This document shows, piece by piece, positions 40,512 to 49,173 of a stretch of DNA of 64,000 nt. This DNA comes from RUG14223 sp051881075. GTDB lineage: Bacteria; Bacillota; Clostridia; Oscillospirales; Acutalibacteraceae. The position numbers were made by a program, and so were the translations under genes. Under the pieces are notes generated by a model. It saw only the letters and a list, made by a program, of their open reading frames with translations, did not search any database and was not told the origin of the DNA. Every line of letters starts with the position of its first letter. Positions within the stretch are counted from its first letter, which is position 1. The stretch lies in contig JBJEPE010000024.1 of NCBI GenBank assembly GCA_051881075.1, forward strand, positions 8,524 to 72,523, written 5' to 3'.

Positions 40512-41361
40512 TAAAAAAACAAAAATAGGAATTATCGGTTTAGGACTTATCGGCGGCAGTTATGCACAGGCGTTCTCATCTCAGGGCTTCGAGGTAGGCG
40601 CAATAGATTCACGTGAAGAATCCATTGATTACGCCATTGAGCGTGGCTGGATAGCACACGGCAAAAGCAATGTTGACGCCGACTATATAAAGCAGTTTAA
40701 CATAGTTATCTTTGCTCTCTATCCTCTTACATTTTTAGATTGGCTAAAGCAGTATCAGTATTGTTTAGGTGAAAACACCCTTATAACGGATGTTACAGGT
40801 GTTAAGGGATGTATAGTATATAAGATACAGGAGATGCTTCGCAGTGACCTTGAATACATAGGCGCACACCCTATGGCAGGCAGAGAGGTAAGCGGCGTAG
40901 AAAACTCTAAGAAAGAGATTTTTAAGGACGCAAACTATATAGTTACTCCTACAGCAAAAAATACAGACTATGCAATCTGTGTGTGCAAAGAGATAGGAAC
41001 GATACTCGGATTTAAAAATATAACTACGCTTTCACCTGAAAAGCACGATGAAATGATTGCGTTTTTATCACAATTAACGCACTGCATAGCAATATCCCTG
41101 ATGACCTGCCGTAATACTGCAAGCTTAGCGGAATACAGCGGCGATTCATTCAGAGATCTCACCAGAATTGCAAAGATAAACGATAATATGTGGAGCGAGC
41201 TATTCTTACTTAACAAAGAAGAATTACTTAAGCAAATGGAATTATTTGAAGATGCGTTCAAAAAGTTGAAGCAATGTATTGAAGAAGAAAAAAAGGACGA
41301 GATTCGTGAAATCATGCGTCTTTCAACATACCAAAGAAAATTATTTGATAAAGGAGAATAA
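40501..41361 (+). CDS. tyrA: Prephenate dehydrogenase
   Basis: 286 residues. NAD-binding IIGLGLIGGSYAQAF, then DVTGVKG, IGAHPMAGREVSGVENS (catalytic His) and HDEMIAFLSQLTHCIA. It converts prephenate to 4-hydroxyphenylpyruvate for tyrosine. No ACT or mutase domain is attached, unlike many TyrA proteins. Overlaps aroA. Confidence 0.93.
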   Translation: MTLDKKTKIGIIGLGLIGGSYAQAFSSQGFEVGAIDSREESIDYAIERGWIAHGKSNVDADYIKQFNIVIFALYPLTFLDWLKQYQYCLGENTLITDVTGVKGCIVYKIQEMLRSDLEYIGAHPMAGREVSGVENSKKEIFKDANYIVTPTAKNTDYAICVCKEIGTILGFKNITTLSPEKHDEMIAFLSQLTHCIAISLMTCRNTASLAEYSGDSFRDLTRIAKINDNMWSELFLLNKEELLKQMELFEDAFKKLKQCIEEEKKDEIREIMRLSTYQRKLFDKGE

Positions 41362-41367
41362 ATCCCT

Positions 41368-42396
41368 ATGAATATGGAATTTAAACGTGAAATGCCCACA
41401 GCAAGAGTGGTTAAGGAAATGTATCCGCTCTCTGAGGAAATGATCGAAAAAAAACGTGAAAATGATGAAGAAGTCAGAAAGATATTTCAAGGTGAATCCA
41501 ATAAGTTTTTGCTTGTAATAGGTCCATGCTCTGCTGACAGAGAGGACTCAGTACTTGACTATATCGCACATCTTCGCAAAGTACAGGAAGAGGTTAAGGA
41601 TAAGATAATAATCGTGCCACGTATCTACACCAATAAGCCACGTACTACAGGTGACGGATATAAGGGTATGCTGCATCAGCCTAATCCAAACAGCTCTCCT
41701 GACCTTTTAAAGGGCATTATATCTATCAGAAAGCTTCATATTGAGGCTCTAAGTCAGTTAGGCTTTTCATGTGCAGATGAAATGTTATATCCTGAAAATC
41801 ATCAGTACCTTTCAGACTGTCTGTCATATGTTGCAGTAGGTGCAAGATCGGTAGAAAATCAGTTGCACAGATTAACAGCCAGCGGCCTAGACATACCTGT
41901 AGGTATGAAGAACCCGACAGGCGGCGATCTGTCTGTTATGATGAACTCTATAACAGCCGCACAGCATCAGCACACATTTGTTTATTCGGGCTGGGAGGTT
42001 CACAGCAAGGGTAACGCTCTTACGCACGTAATCTTAAGAGGTTATGCAAATAAGCACGGACATCCCGTACCTAACTATCACTATGAGGATCTGCAATTCG
42101 TAAATGAATTGTACAATAAGAGCGGACTTGAAAATCCGTCTGTTATAGTAGATACCAACCACTCCAACTCCGGCAAACGTTGGGACGAGCAACCACGTAT
42201 AGCAAAAGAAATAGTACACAGTATGCACCACAGTGAGGATATACGCAGACTTGTTAAAGGCCTTATGATAGAATCATACCTTGTAGACGGCTGTCAAAAA
42301 CCCGGCGGTGATGTTTACGGCCAATCAATCACAGACCCATGCCTTGGCTGGGAGAAAACGGAGAAGATAATTTATGAGCTTGCAGACTTACTCTAA
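41368..42396 (+). CDS. aroF: 3-deoxy-7-phosphoheptulonate synthase (DAHP synthase, class I)
   Basis: 342 residues of the AroF/G/H type: LLVIGPCSADREDSVLDYI, PRIYTNKPRTTGDGYKGM, GARSVENQLHR, GMKNPTGGDL and VIVDTNHSNSGKRWDEQP. Entry enzyme of the shikimate pathway, here placed near the end of the operon. It has the N-terminal extension typical of feedback-inhibited enzymes; the inhibiting amino acid is not readable. AAAGGAG ribosome site. Confidence 0.94.
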   Translation: MNMEFKREMPTARVVKEMYPLSEEMIEKKRENDEEVRKIFQGESNKFLLVIGPCSADREDSVLDYIAHLRKVQEEVKDKIIIVPRIYTNKPRTTGDGYKGMLHQPNPNSSPDLLKGIISIRKLHIEALSQLGFSCADEMLYPENHQYLSDCLSYVAVGARSVENQLHRLTASGLDIPVGMKNPTGGDLSVMMNSITAAQHQHTFVYSGWEVHSKGNALTHVILRGYANKHGHPVPNYHYEDLQFVNELYNKSGLENPSVIVDTNHSNSGKRWDEQPRIAKEIVHSMHHSEDIRRLVKGLMIESYLVDGCQKPGGDVYGQSITDPCLGWEKTEKIIYELADLL

Positions 42397-42940
42397 TAAA
42401 TCAAAAATCAAATCAAAAAACAGCCTTAGAATTGTAGACATTACATGTATAGCAGTTACAGCGGCCTGTATAGTATTATGCTCTTGGCTTACTATCCCCT
42501 ATACCGTACCGTTTACAATGCAGACATTCGCCGTATTTTTTGCGTTAGAATTTTTAGGCGGCAGAAACGGCTTTATTTCAATACTTATTTATATCATGCT
42601 TGGTGCAGTCGGATTGCCTGTTTTCTCAGGATTTAAGGGCGGAATAGGACATTTGCTAGGACCTACAGGCGGATATATCATCGGCTTTTTGGCTTCTGCG
42701 GCATTGTATAAGCTGGTAGAAAAATTACTCAAAAAGCACTTTGCTATACGTATGACAATGCTTATACTGTGCCTGTTTGTATGTTACGCATTCGGTACGG
42801 TTTGGTTTATGTACGTTAGCAATGTAACCCTTTGGTCAGGATTATGCTTATGTGTATTTCCATATATCGTACCTGATGTACTTAAAATACTGCTTGCAAT
42901 GTTTGTTGCTAAAGAGGTAAGAAAGGCTGTTTACAGATAA
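42374..42940 (+). CDS. bioY: BioY family biotin transporter (ECF S component)
   Basis: 188 residues with about six helices. LTIPYTVPFTMQTFAVFFAL, GLPVFSGFKGGIGHLLGPTG and GYIIGF are the BioY signatures for biotin binding. The gene starts 23 bases inside the DAHP synthase gene, with GGAGAAG as ribosome site, so it is expressed with the aromatic operon. There is no obvious metabolic link, and no BirA-type operator is seen. Confidence 0.92.
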   Translation: MSLQTYSNKSKIKSKNSLRIVDITCIAVTAACIVLCSWLTIPYTVPFTMQTFAVFFALEFLGGRNGFISILIYIMLGAVGLPVFSGFKGGIGHLLGPTGGYIIGFLASAALYKLVEKLLKKHFAIRMTMLILCLFVCYAFGTVWFMYVSNVTLWSGLCLCVFPYIVPDVLKILLAMFVAKEVRKAVYR

Positions 42941-42967
42941 TATTTACTATAATATAGGCTATATAAT

Positions 42968-43001
42968 AGAGGGGTTGTGTTTATGATACAGCCCCTCTTT
43001 T
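42968..43001 (+). terminator. Terminator of the aromatic operon
   Basis: AGAGGGG/CCCCTCT with an inner TGT/ACA pair, followed by TTTTAATATT, 28 bases after bioY. Confidence 0.85.
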
Positions 43002-43121
43002 AATATTAATCTGATATTTTTTATAAAAACTCTGATTTAAGCGGCAGATTTTTTATTCCAATAACGTCTAAAGAATGAAAGGCCATGATAAAGACAAAGC
43101 CTTTCAGAAAGGAGCTAAAAA

Positions 43122-43673
43122 ATGGATAACGGTGCAAGTAGCTACCGCCGTTTCATTCATGGTGATGATGCCGGTCTTGCAGATATCATAGATGAGTACT
43201 ATGACGGACTGACTTTTTATCTGAATACCTATGTGAGAAATCTTAATACTGCCGAAGAATTAGCCGAAGATACCTTTGTTAAATTAGCAACAAAAAAGCC
43301 CCGATTCAACGGTAAATCTTCCTTTAAGACTTGGCTGTATTCCATCGGCAGAAATATTGCCGCTGATAGCCTGCGGCATAACTCAAAGCGTGACATAGTT
43401 CCGATTGACGAGTTTTCCGATATGATTGCAAACGGTGATGATGAGATAGAGCAAAGCTATCTCTTAGAAGAACGCAAGATAATAATTCATCGTGCAATGC
43501 AAAGGCTTAAGCTTGAATACAGGCAAGTTCTTTGGCTTACATATTTTGAGGAATTGAGCAATAAAGAGGTAGCTCAGATAATGAAAAAATCTCTTAATAG
43601 TATAGAACATCTTGTCAGCAGGGCAAGGCAATCACTTAAGGCCGAGCTTGAAAAGGAGGATTTTATTTTATGA
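43122..43673 (+). CDS. ECF-type RNA polymerase sigma factor
   Basis: 183 residues. Region 2 covers about residues 10-85 (LNTAEELAEDTFVKLATKKP, FKTWLYSIGRNIAADSLRH) and region 4 about 120-175 (LKLEYRQVLWLTYFEELSNK, VAQIMKKSLNSIEHLVSRAR). AAAGGAGC is the ribosome site, and a seven-pair hairpin (GAAAGGC/GCCTTTC, 43077-43105) sits just before it. The next gene overlaps by four bases and likely encodes its membrane partner. Targets are unknown. Confidence 0.9.
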   Translation: MDNGASSYRRFIHGDDAGLADIIDEYYDGLTFYLNTYVRNLNTAEELAEDTFVKLATKKPRFNGKSSFKTWLYSIGRNIAADSLRHNSKRDIVPIDEFSDMIANGDDEIEQSYLLEERKIIIHRAMQRLKLEYRQVLWLTYFEELSNKEVAQIMKKSLNSIEHLVSRARQSLKAELEKEDFIL

Positions 43674-44653
43674 GAGAACATACAGATGTATTTAACAATG
43701 TTTTACATCGGAGAGATGAATATAATATGGAGCTAAAAAGGCGTAGAGGAATTTACATCAAAGCAATGGGTATAACAGCCTGCCTATGTCTGGCTATATT
43801 TGCCGGCATTATTACATGGCAGCAAGTAAGCTTACACAATTCATCGCCTCAATCACCTGTTGATACCCCTGCAAGCACTGTTTCAATAAAGTATAACGGT
43901 TACGGTGATATTATATACGGAGAAGTACACGAAATCAAAACTTGGGACGAGTTGACTAGCGCAGAACGTTACAGTGCCTTAAAAATTGACAGTAATGAGT
44001 ATTCCTCATTGACGGTTTATGTCGATACGGCTGATATAGGTAACAAGCTGGGTACTTATGAGGTATCAGGATATGACGAATATGATAAACGCCACAGTAT
44101 TGAGGCTGATGTATTCGCTATAAACAAAGTATCTGAAAAATGTGCCGTTTATGTAAAGCTTGATGATATCGATGGATATATAGCTTTTGTAAATCCTTAT
44201 TATAAACCGGAAAACTTAGGGCAATTTATCACGGATCTTAATTTGACCGAAACACTTAGCTTTGGCTCAGCATATTATGAATATACACAAAACGCTGTAT
44301 CTGAAACCGTTATTTATGATGATTTTGAAGATAAAACTGCGTGGGATATTCTACTGAATAAGACAGATATTCAAAATGTACTTGACTATGATACTATGAA
44401 TTTTGATGAACAAATTATTAGTATTGCTGTTGATATGCCGGAATTAGGATATACAAATAGGTCTATGTGGCTAACCAAAGACGGATATTTGCACACAAAT
44501 ATACTTGAAACCGGCAAGGCATTCTTTATAGGTAAAGATACGGTAGAAAGATTTACGGAAACCGTAATTAACACCTATACCGGTCATAAAATCAGTTACA
44601 CAAATACACAAGAAGGCGCAGAAAGTGCCTCCGCAGAAAATTCCCCTGAATAA
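43670..44653 (+). CDS. Single-pass membrane protein, probable anti-sigma partner
   Basis: 327 residues. A short basic cytoplasmic segment (1-30) precedes one membrane helix (about 31-50, AMGITACLCLAIFAGIITW), and about 275 residues lie outside. The translational overlap (ATGA) with the ECF sigma gene is the classic arrangement for an anti-sigma factor, though the cytoplasmic part is too short for a ZAS domain, so release may work differently. The outer domain is unrecognised and could sense an envelope signal. Confidence 0.65.
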   Translation: MREHTDVFNNVLHRRDEYNMELKRRRGIYIKAMGITACLCLAIFAGIITWQQVSLHNSSPQSPVDTPASTVSIKYNGYGDIIYGEVHEIKTWDELTSAERYSALKIDSNEYSSLTVYVDTADIGNKLGTYEVSGYDEYDKRHSIEADVFAINKVSEKCAVYVKLDDIDGYIAFVNPYYKPENLGQFITDLNLTETLSFGSAYYEYTQNAVSETVIYDDFEDKTAWDILLNKTDIQNVLDYDTMNFDEQIISIAVDMPELGYTNRSMWLTKDGYLHTNILETGKAFFIGKDTVERFTETVINTYTGHKISYTNTQEGAESASAENSPE

Positions 44654-44698
44654 TTATAAAAATAACAAAGCTTATCCCCAAATAAGTAAAAAATATAT

Positions 44699-44920
44699 AA
44701 TTCCCTTAGTGTAGCATCGAATTTTTTGTTTTTTCAGTTGTCTACTCTAAGGGGATTATACCCTGATTCTGTCACTTCTATTTTGTAACTTTTTTTACTA
44801 CCAGTTGACAAAAGTGGGAATTTAATGTTAAAATATTCATTGAAAATAGCTCCTTTGATATTTTGTTTGTTTTGCCAGTAAACATTATATCACTTTTGGA
44901 GTCTATTTTCTTTTTTATTT
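44699..44920. other. Non-coding region with a long inverted repeat and a candidate small transcript
   Basis: A 16-base inverted repeat (44699-44714 and 44742-44757, one mismatch, AATTCCCTTAG to CTAAGGGGATT) is followed by TTGACA (44805-44810), 18 bases and TAAAAT (44829-44834). A transcript from there would form GAAAATAG-CTCC/GGAGTCTATTTTC (44842-44910) and end at TTTTTTATTT: a 75-base RNA. On the other strand AAAGGAG precedes a 20-codon ORF that ends before the first repeat. It may be a small RNA or an insertion-sequence remnant. Confidence 0.35.
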
Positions 44921-45056
44921 GTCACCTATCAATCATTATATAAAAATAAGTAAACAAACATACTAAAACTTGATATAGATGGAAATTTGAGCTATTGAAA
45001 TCAGTTTTTATCTACTGTAAGACATCTTTCTTACTACAGATAATTGCATTTTTCTC

Positions 45057-45145
45057 TTGACAATTCAATAAAACTGTACTATAATAAAAATAACAATCAT
45101 TCTTATATTTTATAAAAAAGAGCATTAATTCTGCTCTTTTTAATA
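45057..45145 (+). promoter_or_regulatory. Rubrerythrin promoter followed by a terminator-like hairpin
   Basis: TTGACA (45057-45062), 17 bases, TATAAT (45080-45085). Only about 25 bases into the predicted transcript, AAAAAGAGCA/TGCTCTTTTT (45115-45141) forms a ten-pair hairpin with a T run, 45 bases ahead of the gene. It looks like an intrinsic terminator inside the leader, so the gene may be controlled by read-through. No PerR box is obvious. Confidence 0.65.
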
Positions 45146-45186
45146 TACAAAAATTTTAATTTATATTAAATAAGGAGAGAAAAACT

Positions 45187-45831
45187 ATGAAAACTTATAA
45201 GTGTAAAGTATGCGGCGAAGTATTTACCGTTAAAGACGGTGAGCAGGCAGTATGCCCTAAGTGCCGTCAGAGTGGAGATAAGCTTGAGGTTATTAGCAAC
45301 AAGTATGTAGGTACTCAGACAGAAAAAAATCTTGAGGCAGCATTCGCAGGTGAATCACAGGCAAGAAACAAATATACATATTTTGCTTCTGTAGCTAAAA
45401 AAGAAGGCTACGAGCAAATTGCCGCTATGTTCCTTAAAACAGCAGACAACGAGAAAGAACACGCAAAGATGTGGTTTAAGGAGCTTTCAGGTCTTGGCAA
45501 TACAGCAGAAAACTTAAGTGCAGCCGCTGACGGTGAAAACTTTGAGTGGACAGATATGTACGAAGGCTTTGCAAAGACAGCAGAAGAAGAAGGATTCCCG
45601 GAGCTTGCCGCTAAGTTCCGTATGGTAGGTGCTATCGAGAAGCACCATGAAGAGCGTTACCGTGCCCTTCTCAACAATGTTGAAACAGCAGCCGTATTTG
45701 AAAAGAGCGAAGTTAAAGTATGGGAATGCCGTAACTGCGGTCATATAGTAGTAGGTACTAAGGCACCTGACATCTGCCCTGTATGCGCTCATCCACAGTC
45801 ATACTTTGAGATAAACGCAAAGAACTATTAA
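45187..45831 (+). CDS. Rubrerythrin-family protein with two rubredoxin-like ends
   Basis: 214 residues. A rubredoxin-like zinc/iron ribbon (1-36; CKVCG and CPKC) precedes a ferritin-like di-iron domain (about 40-170; EKNLEAAFAGESQARNKYTY, DNEKEHAKMW, GAIEKHHEERY) and a second rubredoxin-like ribbon (CRNCG and CPVC). The protein reduces hydrogen peroxide and protects anaerobes from oxygen. An extra N-terminal ribbon is a variant of the standard layout, which has only the C-terminal one. Single gene. Confidence 0.93.
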   Translation: MKTYKCKVCGEVFTVKDGEQAVCPKCRQSGDKLEVISNKYVGTQTEKNLEAAFAGESQARNKYTYFASVAKKEGYEQIAAMFLKTADNEKEHAKMWFKELSGLGNTAENLSAAADGENFEWTDMYEGFAKTAEEEGFPELAAKFRMVGAIEKHHEERYRALLNNVETAAVFEKSEVKVWECRNCGHIVVGTKAPDICPVCAHPQSYFEINAKNY

Positions 45832-45860
45832 TATAAGATATAAAATCAAATAAGTCTTTA

Positions 45861-45896
45861 AATGGACTGTAAAACTTATAGTTTTTACAGTCCATT
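45861..45896 (+). terminator. Terminator of rubrerythrin
   Basis: AATGGACTGTAAAA and TTTTACAGTCCATT form a 14-pair perfect stem followed by ACTTTTG. Confidence 0.8.
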
Positions 45897-45960
45897 ACTT
45901 TTGTATATTGAGTAAAACGATATTATACAATTTTTTATTACCAAAAATTATCATAAACTA

Positions 45961-45988
45961 TTGACATTTGTCACATTGTGAGTATAAT
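45961..45988 (+). promoter_or_regulatory. Promoter and candidate operator of the TetR-ABC operon
   Basis: TTGACA (45961-45966), 16 bases, TATAAT (45983-45988). TGACATTTGTCA (45962-45973) is a perfect 12-bp palindrome overlapping the -35 and is a plausible site for the TetR protein encoded next. Confidence 0.65.
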
Positions 45989-46044
45989 GTATATGTCTAA
46001 CTTATGTTATATAACGCACAATTTATTAAAAGGGGGGGAAGAGT

Positions 46045-46689
46045 ATGCCGCCAAAGACTAAATTTACCAGAGATGATATTATTAACGCTGCATTTGAAAT
46101 AGCAAGACAGGAAGGCTTTGATTCTGTTGTAGCACGCAATGTAGGCAAAAAGTTAGGCTCTACAGTCAGCCCTATATTTACAGCGTTTGAAAATATGGAA
46201 GAGCTTAAGAAAGAAGTTTACTATTTAGCTAAAAAAAGATGCAGTGACTATCTGTGTGAATGTGTAAAATACACACCTGCGTTTAAAGAATTCGGCATAC
46301 GCTGGGTTCAGTTAGCCTTTAATGAACCTAACCTTTACCGTCTTGTTTTCTTAGGTGAGGGTGAAGCACTAAACAGTGTTGACTCAATACAGGCGTGGTT
46401 CACCGACATAATCGATATGCTCGTCAAAGAATCTATGCAAACATTTGACATAAGTCAGGAAGATGCGCTAAGGCTTATCAGCCAGATGATAATACACGCT
46501 AACGGTATAGCCGTATTCGGTATGAAGCACGTTGCCAGCTTTGATATGGCACAAACCGGCAGACTTTTAAGCGAAGCCTGCATCGGACTTGTTATTATGT
46601 ATAAAACGGCCGCCGGTACATATAATCCGGAGCTTGCCTCACATATGGCATCGGCAATAGCAAATATACCGAAACAAATAAAAAAATAA
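46045..46689 (+). CDS. TetR/AcrR family regulator of the adjacent ABC exporter
   Basis: 214 residues. The helix-turn-helix spans about 8-55 (FTRDDIINAAFEIARQEGFD and LGSTVSPIFTAFENMEELKK); the C-terminal domain matches the group often annotated as WHG/TetR_C-type by shape only. The gene lies directly upstream of an ATPase-permease pair with a 19-base gap, so it probably represses the exporter until a drug or peptide binds. Start ATG after GGGGGG. Confidence 0.87.
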   Translation: MPPKTKFTRDDIINAAFEIARQEGFDSVVARNVGKKLGSTVSPIFTAFENMEELKKEVYYLAKKRCSDYLCECVKYTPAFKEFGIRWVQLAFNEPNLYRLVFLGEGEALNSVDSIQAWFTDIIDMLVKESMQTFDISQEDALRLISQMIIHANGIAVFGMKHVASFDMAQTGRLLSEACIGLVIMYKTAAGTYNPELASHMASAIANIPKQIKK

Positions 46690-46708
46690 TTAAATATGAG
46701 GTGATAAT

Positions 46709-47623
46709 GTGGAACACATTATAAGTATTAGCAACTTAAATAAATCCTTTGGTGAAGTTAAGGCGGTACAAAACCTTTCCTTTCACGTAAAAGAGGGTGA
46801 ACTTTTTGCATTCTTAGGAGTAAACGGCGCAGGTAAAAGTACCACAATCTCTATCATGTGCGGTCAACTCGCAAAGGATAGCGGAAACGTTGAGATATGC
46901 GGAAAAGACATTGATAAAAATATGAGAGAAACCTCACGTAATCTGGGCGTAGTTTTTCAGAATTCGATGCTAGATCAGGTATTATCCGTTAAGGATAATT
47001 TGAAGTCAAGAGCCGCCCTTTACGGAATTACTGGTAAAGCGTTCAAGGCTCGCCTTGCAGAGCTTGCCAAGGCTCTCGACTTTGAGGATCTTTTGGACAG
47101 AACCGTGGGTAAGCTTTCAGGAGGACAACGCCGCAGGGTAGACATAGCACGTGCGCTTTTGCACCATCCTAAAATTCTTATCTTAGATGAGCCTACCACA
47201 GGACTTGATCCGCAGACAAGAAAGCTTCTATGGAATGTAGTTTCAGAACTACGTAAGAAAGAAAAAATGACTGTTTTTCTCACTACTCACTATATGGAGG
47301 AAGCCGCTGACGCAGACTACGTTATAATCCTTGACAGCGGCAAAATTGCCGCAGAGGGTACTCCGCTTGAACTGAAAAACACATATACAGGCGACTTTAT
47401 AACACTATATAACGTTGATGAAGAAAAGGTAAAAGCACTTGGATATAATTATGAAGCTATCAGAGATGCCTACAGAGTAGCCGTACCAAATACTGCCGCC
47501 GCAACAAAATTAATAATTGAAAATTCTGACTTGTTTGCTGATTTTGAGATAACTAAGGGTAAAATGGACGACGTATTCTTAAATGTTACAGGTAAAAAAT
47601 TATCAGGAGGTGCAGAGAAATGA
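46709..47623 (+). CDS. ABC exporter ATP-binding protein (drug/DrrA type)
   Basis: 304 residues, GTG start after GAGGTGAT. Walker A GVNGAGKST, signature LSGGQRRRVDIARAL, Walker B ILILDEPTTGLDPQT and switch histidine TTHYMEEA. The C-terminal extension (about 220-304) is the regulatory tail of DrrA-like ATPases. It pairs with the ABC-2 permease that overlaps its stop. Confidence 0.92.
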   Translation: MEHIISISNLNKSFGEVKAVQNLSFHVKEGELFAFLGVNGAGKSTTISIMCGQLAKDSGNVEICGKDIDKNMRETSRNLGVVFQNSMLDQVLSVKDNLKSRAALYGITGKAFKARLAELAKALDFEDLLDRTVGKLSGGQRRRVDIARALLHHPKILILDEPTTGLDPQTRKLLWNVVSELRKKEKMTVFLTTHYMEEAADADYVIILDSGKIAAEGTPLELKNTYTGDFITLYNVDEEKVKALGYNYEAIRDAYRVAVPNTAAATKLIIENSDLFADFEITKGKMDDVFLNVTGKKLSGGAEK

Positions 47624-48516
47624 AAGAACTTTTCGCTATGATAAAGCGTACAACCAAGCTTTTCTTCAAGGATAAGGGTATGTTGTTTTCTTCACTTATC
47701 ACACCGCTTATTCTTCTTGTTTTATATTCTACATTTCTTTCAAATGTTTATAAAGACAGCTTTGTTTCAAACCTACCGGAAATGTTCACGGTATCTGACA
47801 GCATAATTGACGCGCTTGTAGGCAGTCAGTTATTATCTTCTCTGCTTGCAGTTAGCTGCATAACGGTTGCATTTTGCTCTAACCTGATAATGGTGCAGGA
47901 TAAAGTAACAGGCGCTATCCGTGACATAACTGTGACACCGGTGAAAAAATCAACACTTGCACTCAGCTATTACATATCTACGGTATTTTCTACATTAATT
48001 ATCTGCCTGATCGCCACAGGTGCAGGATTTTTATATCTTGCAAAAATGGGCTGGTACCTTACATTTACCGATGTATTGTTAATACTGCTTGACGTATTTC
48101 TTCTTGTTATGTTCGGTACTGCACTTTCATCAATTATCAACGTATTTCTTACATCGCAAGGACAAATGTCCGCTGTAGGCACTATTGTAAGCTCAGGCTA
48201 CGGTTTTATTTGCGGTGCATATATGCCTATATCTAATTTCTCAACCGGACTGCAAACAGTCCTCTCATTCTTACCGGGTACATACGGTACATCACTTATA
48301 CGCAATCATATAATGCGCGGTGTATTTGATGAAATGGGCAATGTGGGCTTCCCTGCACAGGTAGTTGACAGCATTAAGGACTCTATCGACTGCAACATCT
48401 ACTTCTTTGACAATAAGGTAAGCACAGGTACAATGTTCGCTATAATGTGCATTACGGTAGCCGTACTTGTTCTTATATATGTTATGATGAACTTACTTAA
48501 AAGAAAGCAAAAGTAA
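47620..48516 (+). CDS. ABC-2 type permease
   Basis: 298 residues with six membrane helices and the ABC-2 signature region (YGFICGAYMPISNFSTGLQ, then LSFLPGTYGTSLIRN). The four-base overlap with the ATPase gene indicates one transporter. The substrate is likely a drug or lipid-like compound. Confidence 0.9.
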   Translation: MKELFAMIKRTTKLFFKDKGMLFSSLITPLILLVLYSTFLSNVYKDSFVSNLPEMFTVSDSIIDALVGSQLLSSLLAVSCITVAFCSNLIMVQDKVTGAIRDITVTPVKKSTLALSYYISTVFSTLIICLIATGAGFLYLAKMGWYLTFTDVLLILLDVFLLVMFGTALSSIINVFLTSQGQMSAVGTIVSSGYGFICGAYMPISNFSTGLQTVLSFLPGTYGTSLIRNHIMRGVFDEMGNVGFPAQVVDSIKDSIDCNIYFFDNKVSTGTMFAIMCITVAVLVLIYVMMNLLKRKQK

Positions 48517-48529
48517 TAATTAATTTACA

Positions 48530-48573
48530 GCGCAGATAACGGTTAGCATTTAATAAAAAGTCGATATCTGCGC
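48530..48573 (+). terminator. Terminator of the ABC exporter operon
   Basis: GCGCAGATA/TATCTGCGC, nine pairs around 26 bases, followed by CATTTTTATAA. Confidence 0.72.
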
Positions 48574-48639
48574 CATTTTTATAATATGAGATTTTTATAT
48601 CAGGATAAAGCATAGATATTTACTCAAAGAAGGGGTCAA

Positions 48640-49170
48640 ATGATATTAACAACAAAGCGACTTATACTTCGCCCGTGGCAGGATTCTGACGCAGAGGACT
48701 TATATAAATACGCATCAGATGACCGTGTAGGACCTGCCGCAGGTTGGCCACCGCACACAAGCGTAGAAAACAGCCTTGAAATTATAAGAAGCGTTTTTTC
48801 TGAACCTGAAACATATGCAGTATGTTTGAAAGAAAACAACAAGCCTATAGGAAGTGCAGGAATTATGATGGGCAAATACAGTAACTTAAATATACCCGAT
48901 GATGAGGGCGAAATAGGTTACTGGTTAGGCGTACCGTTTTGGGGACAGGGACTAATACCTGAGGCGGTAAACGAGCTTATCCGATACGGCTTTGAGGATT
49001 TAAGGCTAAAAAAGCTATGGTGCGGATACTTTGACGGAAATGAAAAATCACGCCGTGTACAAGAAAAATGCGGCTTTAAATACCAATATTCACACATAGT
49101 TTATTGGGATCTGATGAAAGATAACTTAACTGAACACATATCATTATTAATTAATCCAAAGGAGATTTGA
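48640..49170 (+). CDS. GNAT family N-acetyltransferase (RimJ/RimL-like)
   Basis: 176 residues. The RimJ-like opening TTKRLILRPWQDSDAEDLYK, the middle block GEIGYWLGVPFWGQGLIPEA and the acetyl-CoA loop region followed by NEKSRRVQEKCGFKYQ are typical of acetyltransferases acting on protein N-termini or small amines. Substrate unknown. GGGGT upstream; its stop nearly touches the next start. Confidence 0.9.
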   Translation: MILTTKRLILRPWQDSDAEDLYKYASDDRVGPAAGWPPHTSVENSLEIIRSVFSEPETYAVCLKENNKPIGSAGIMMGKYSNLNIPDDEGEIGYWLGVPFWGQGLIPEAVNELIRYGFEDLRLKKLWCGYFDGNEKSRRVQEKCGFKYQYSHIVYWDLMKDNLTEHISLLINPKEI

Positions 49171-49173
49171 ACA

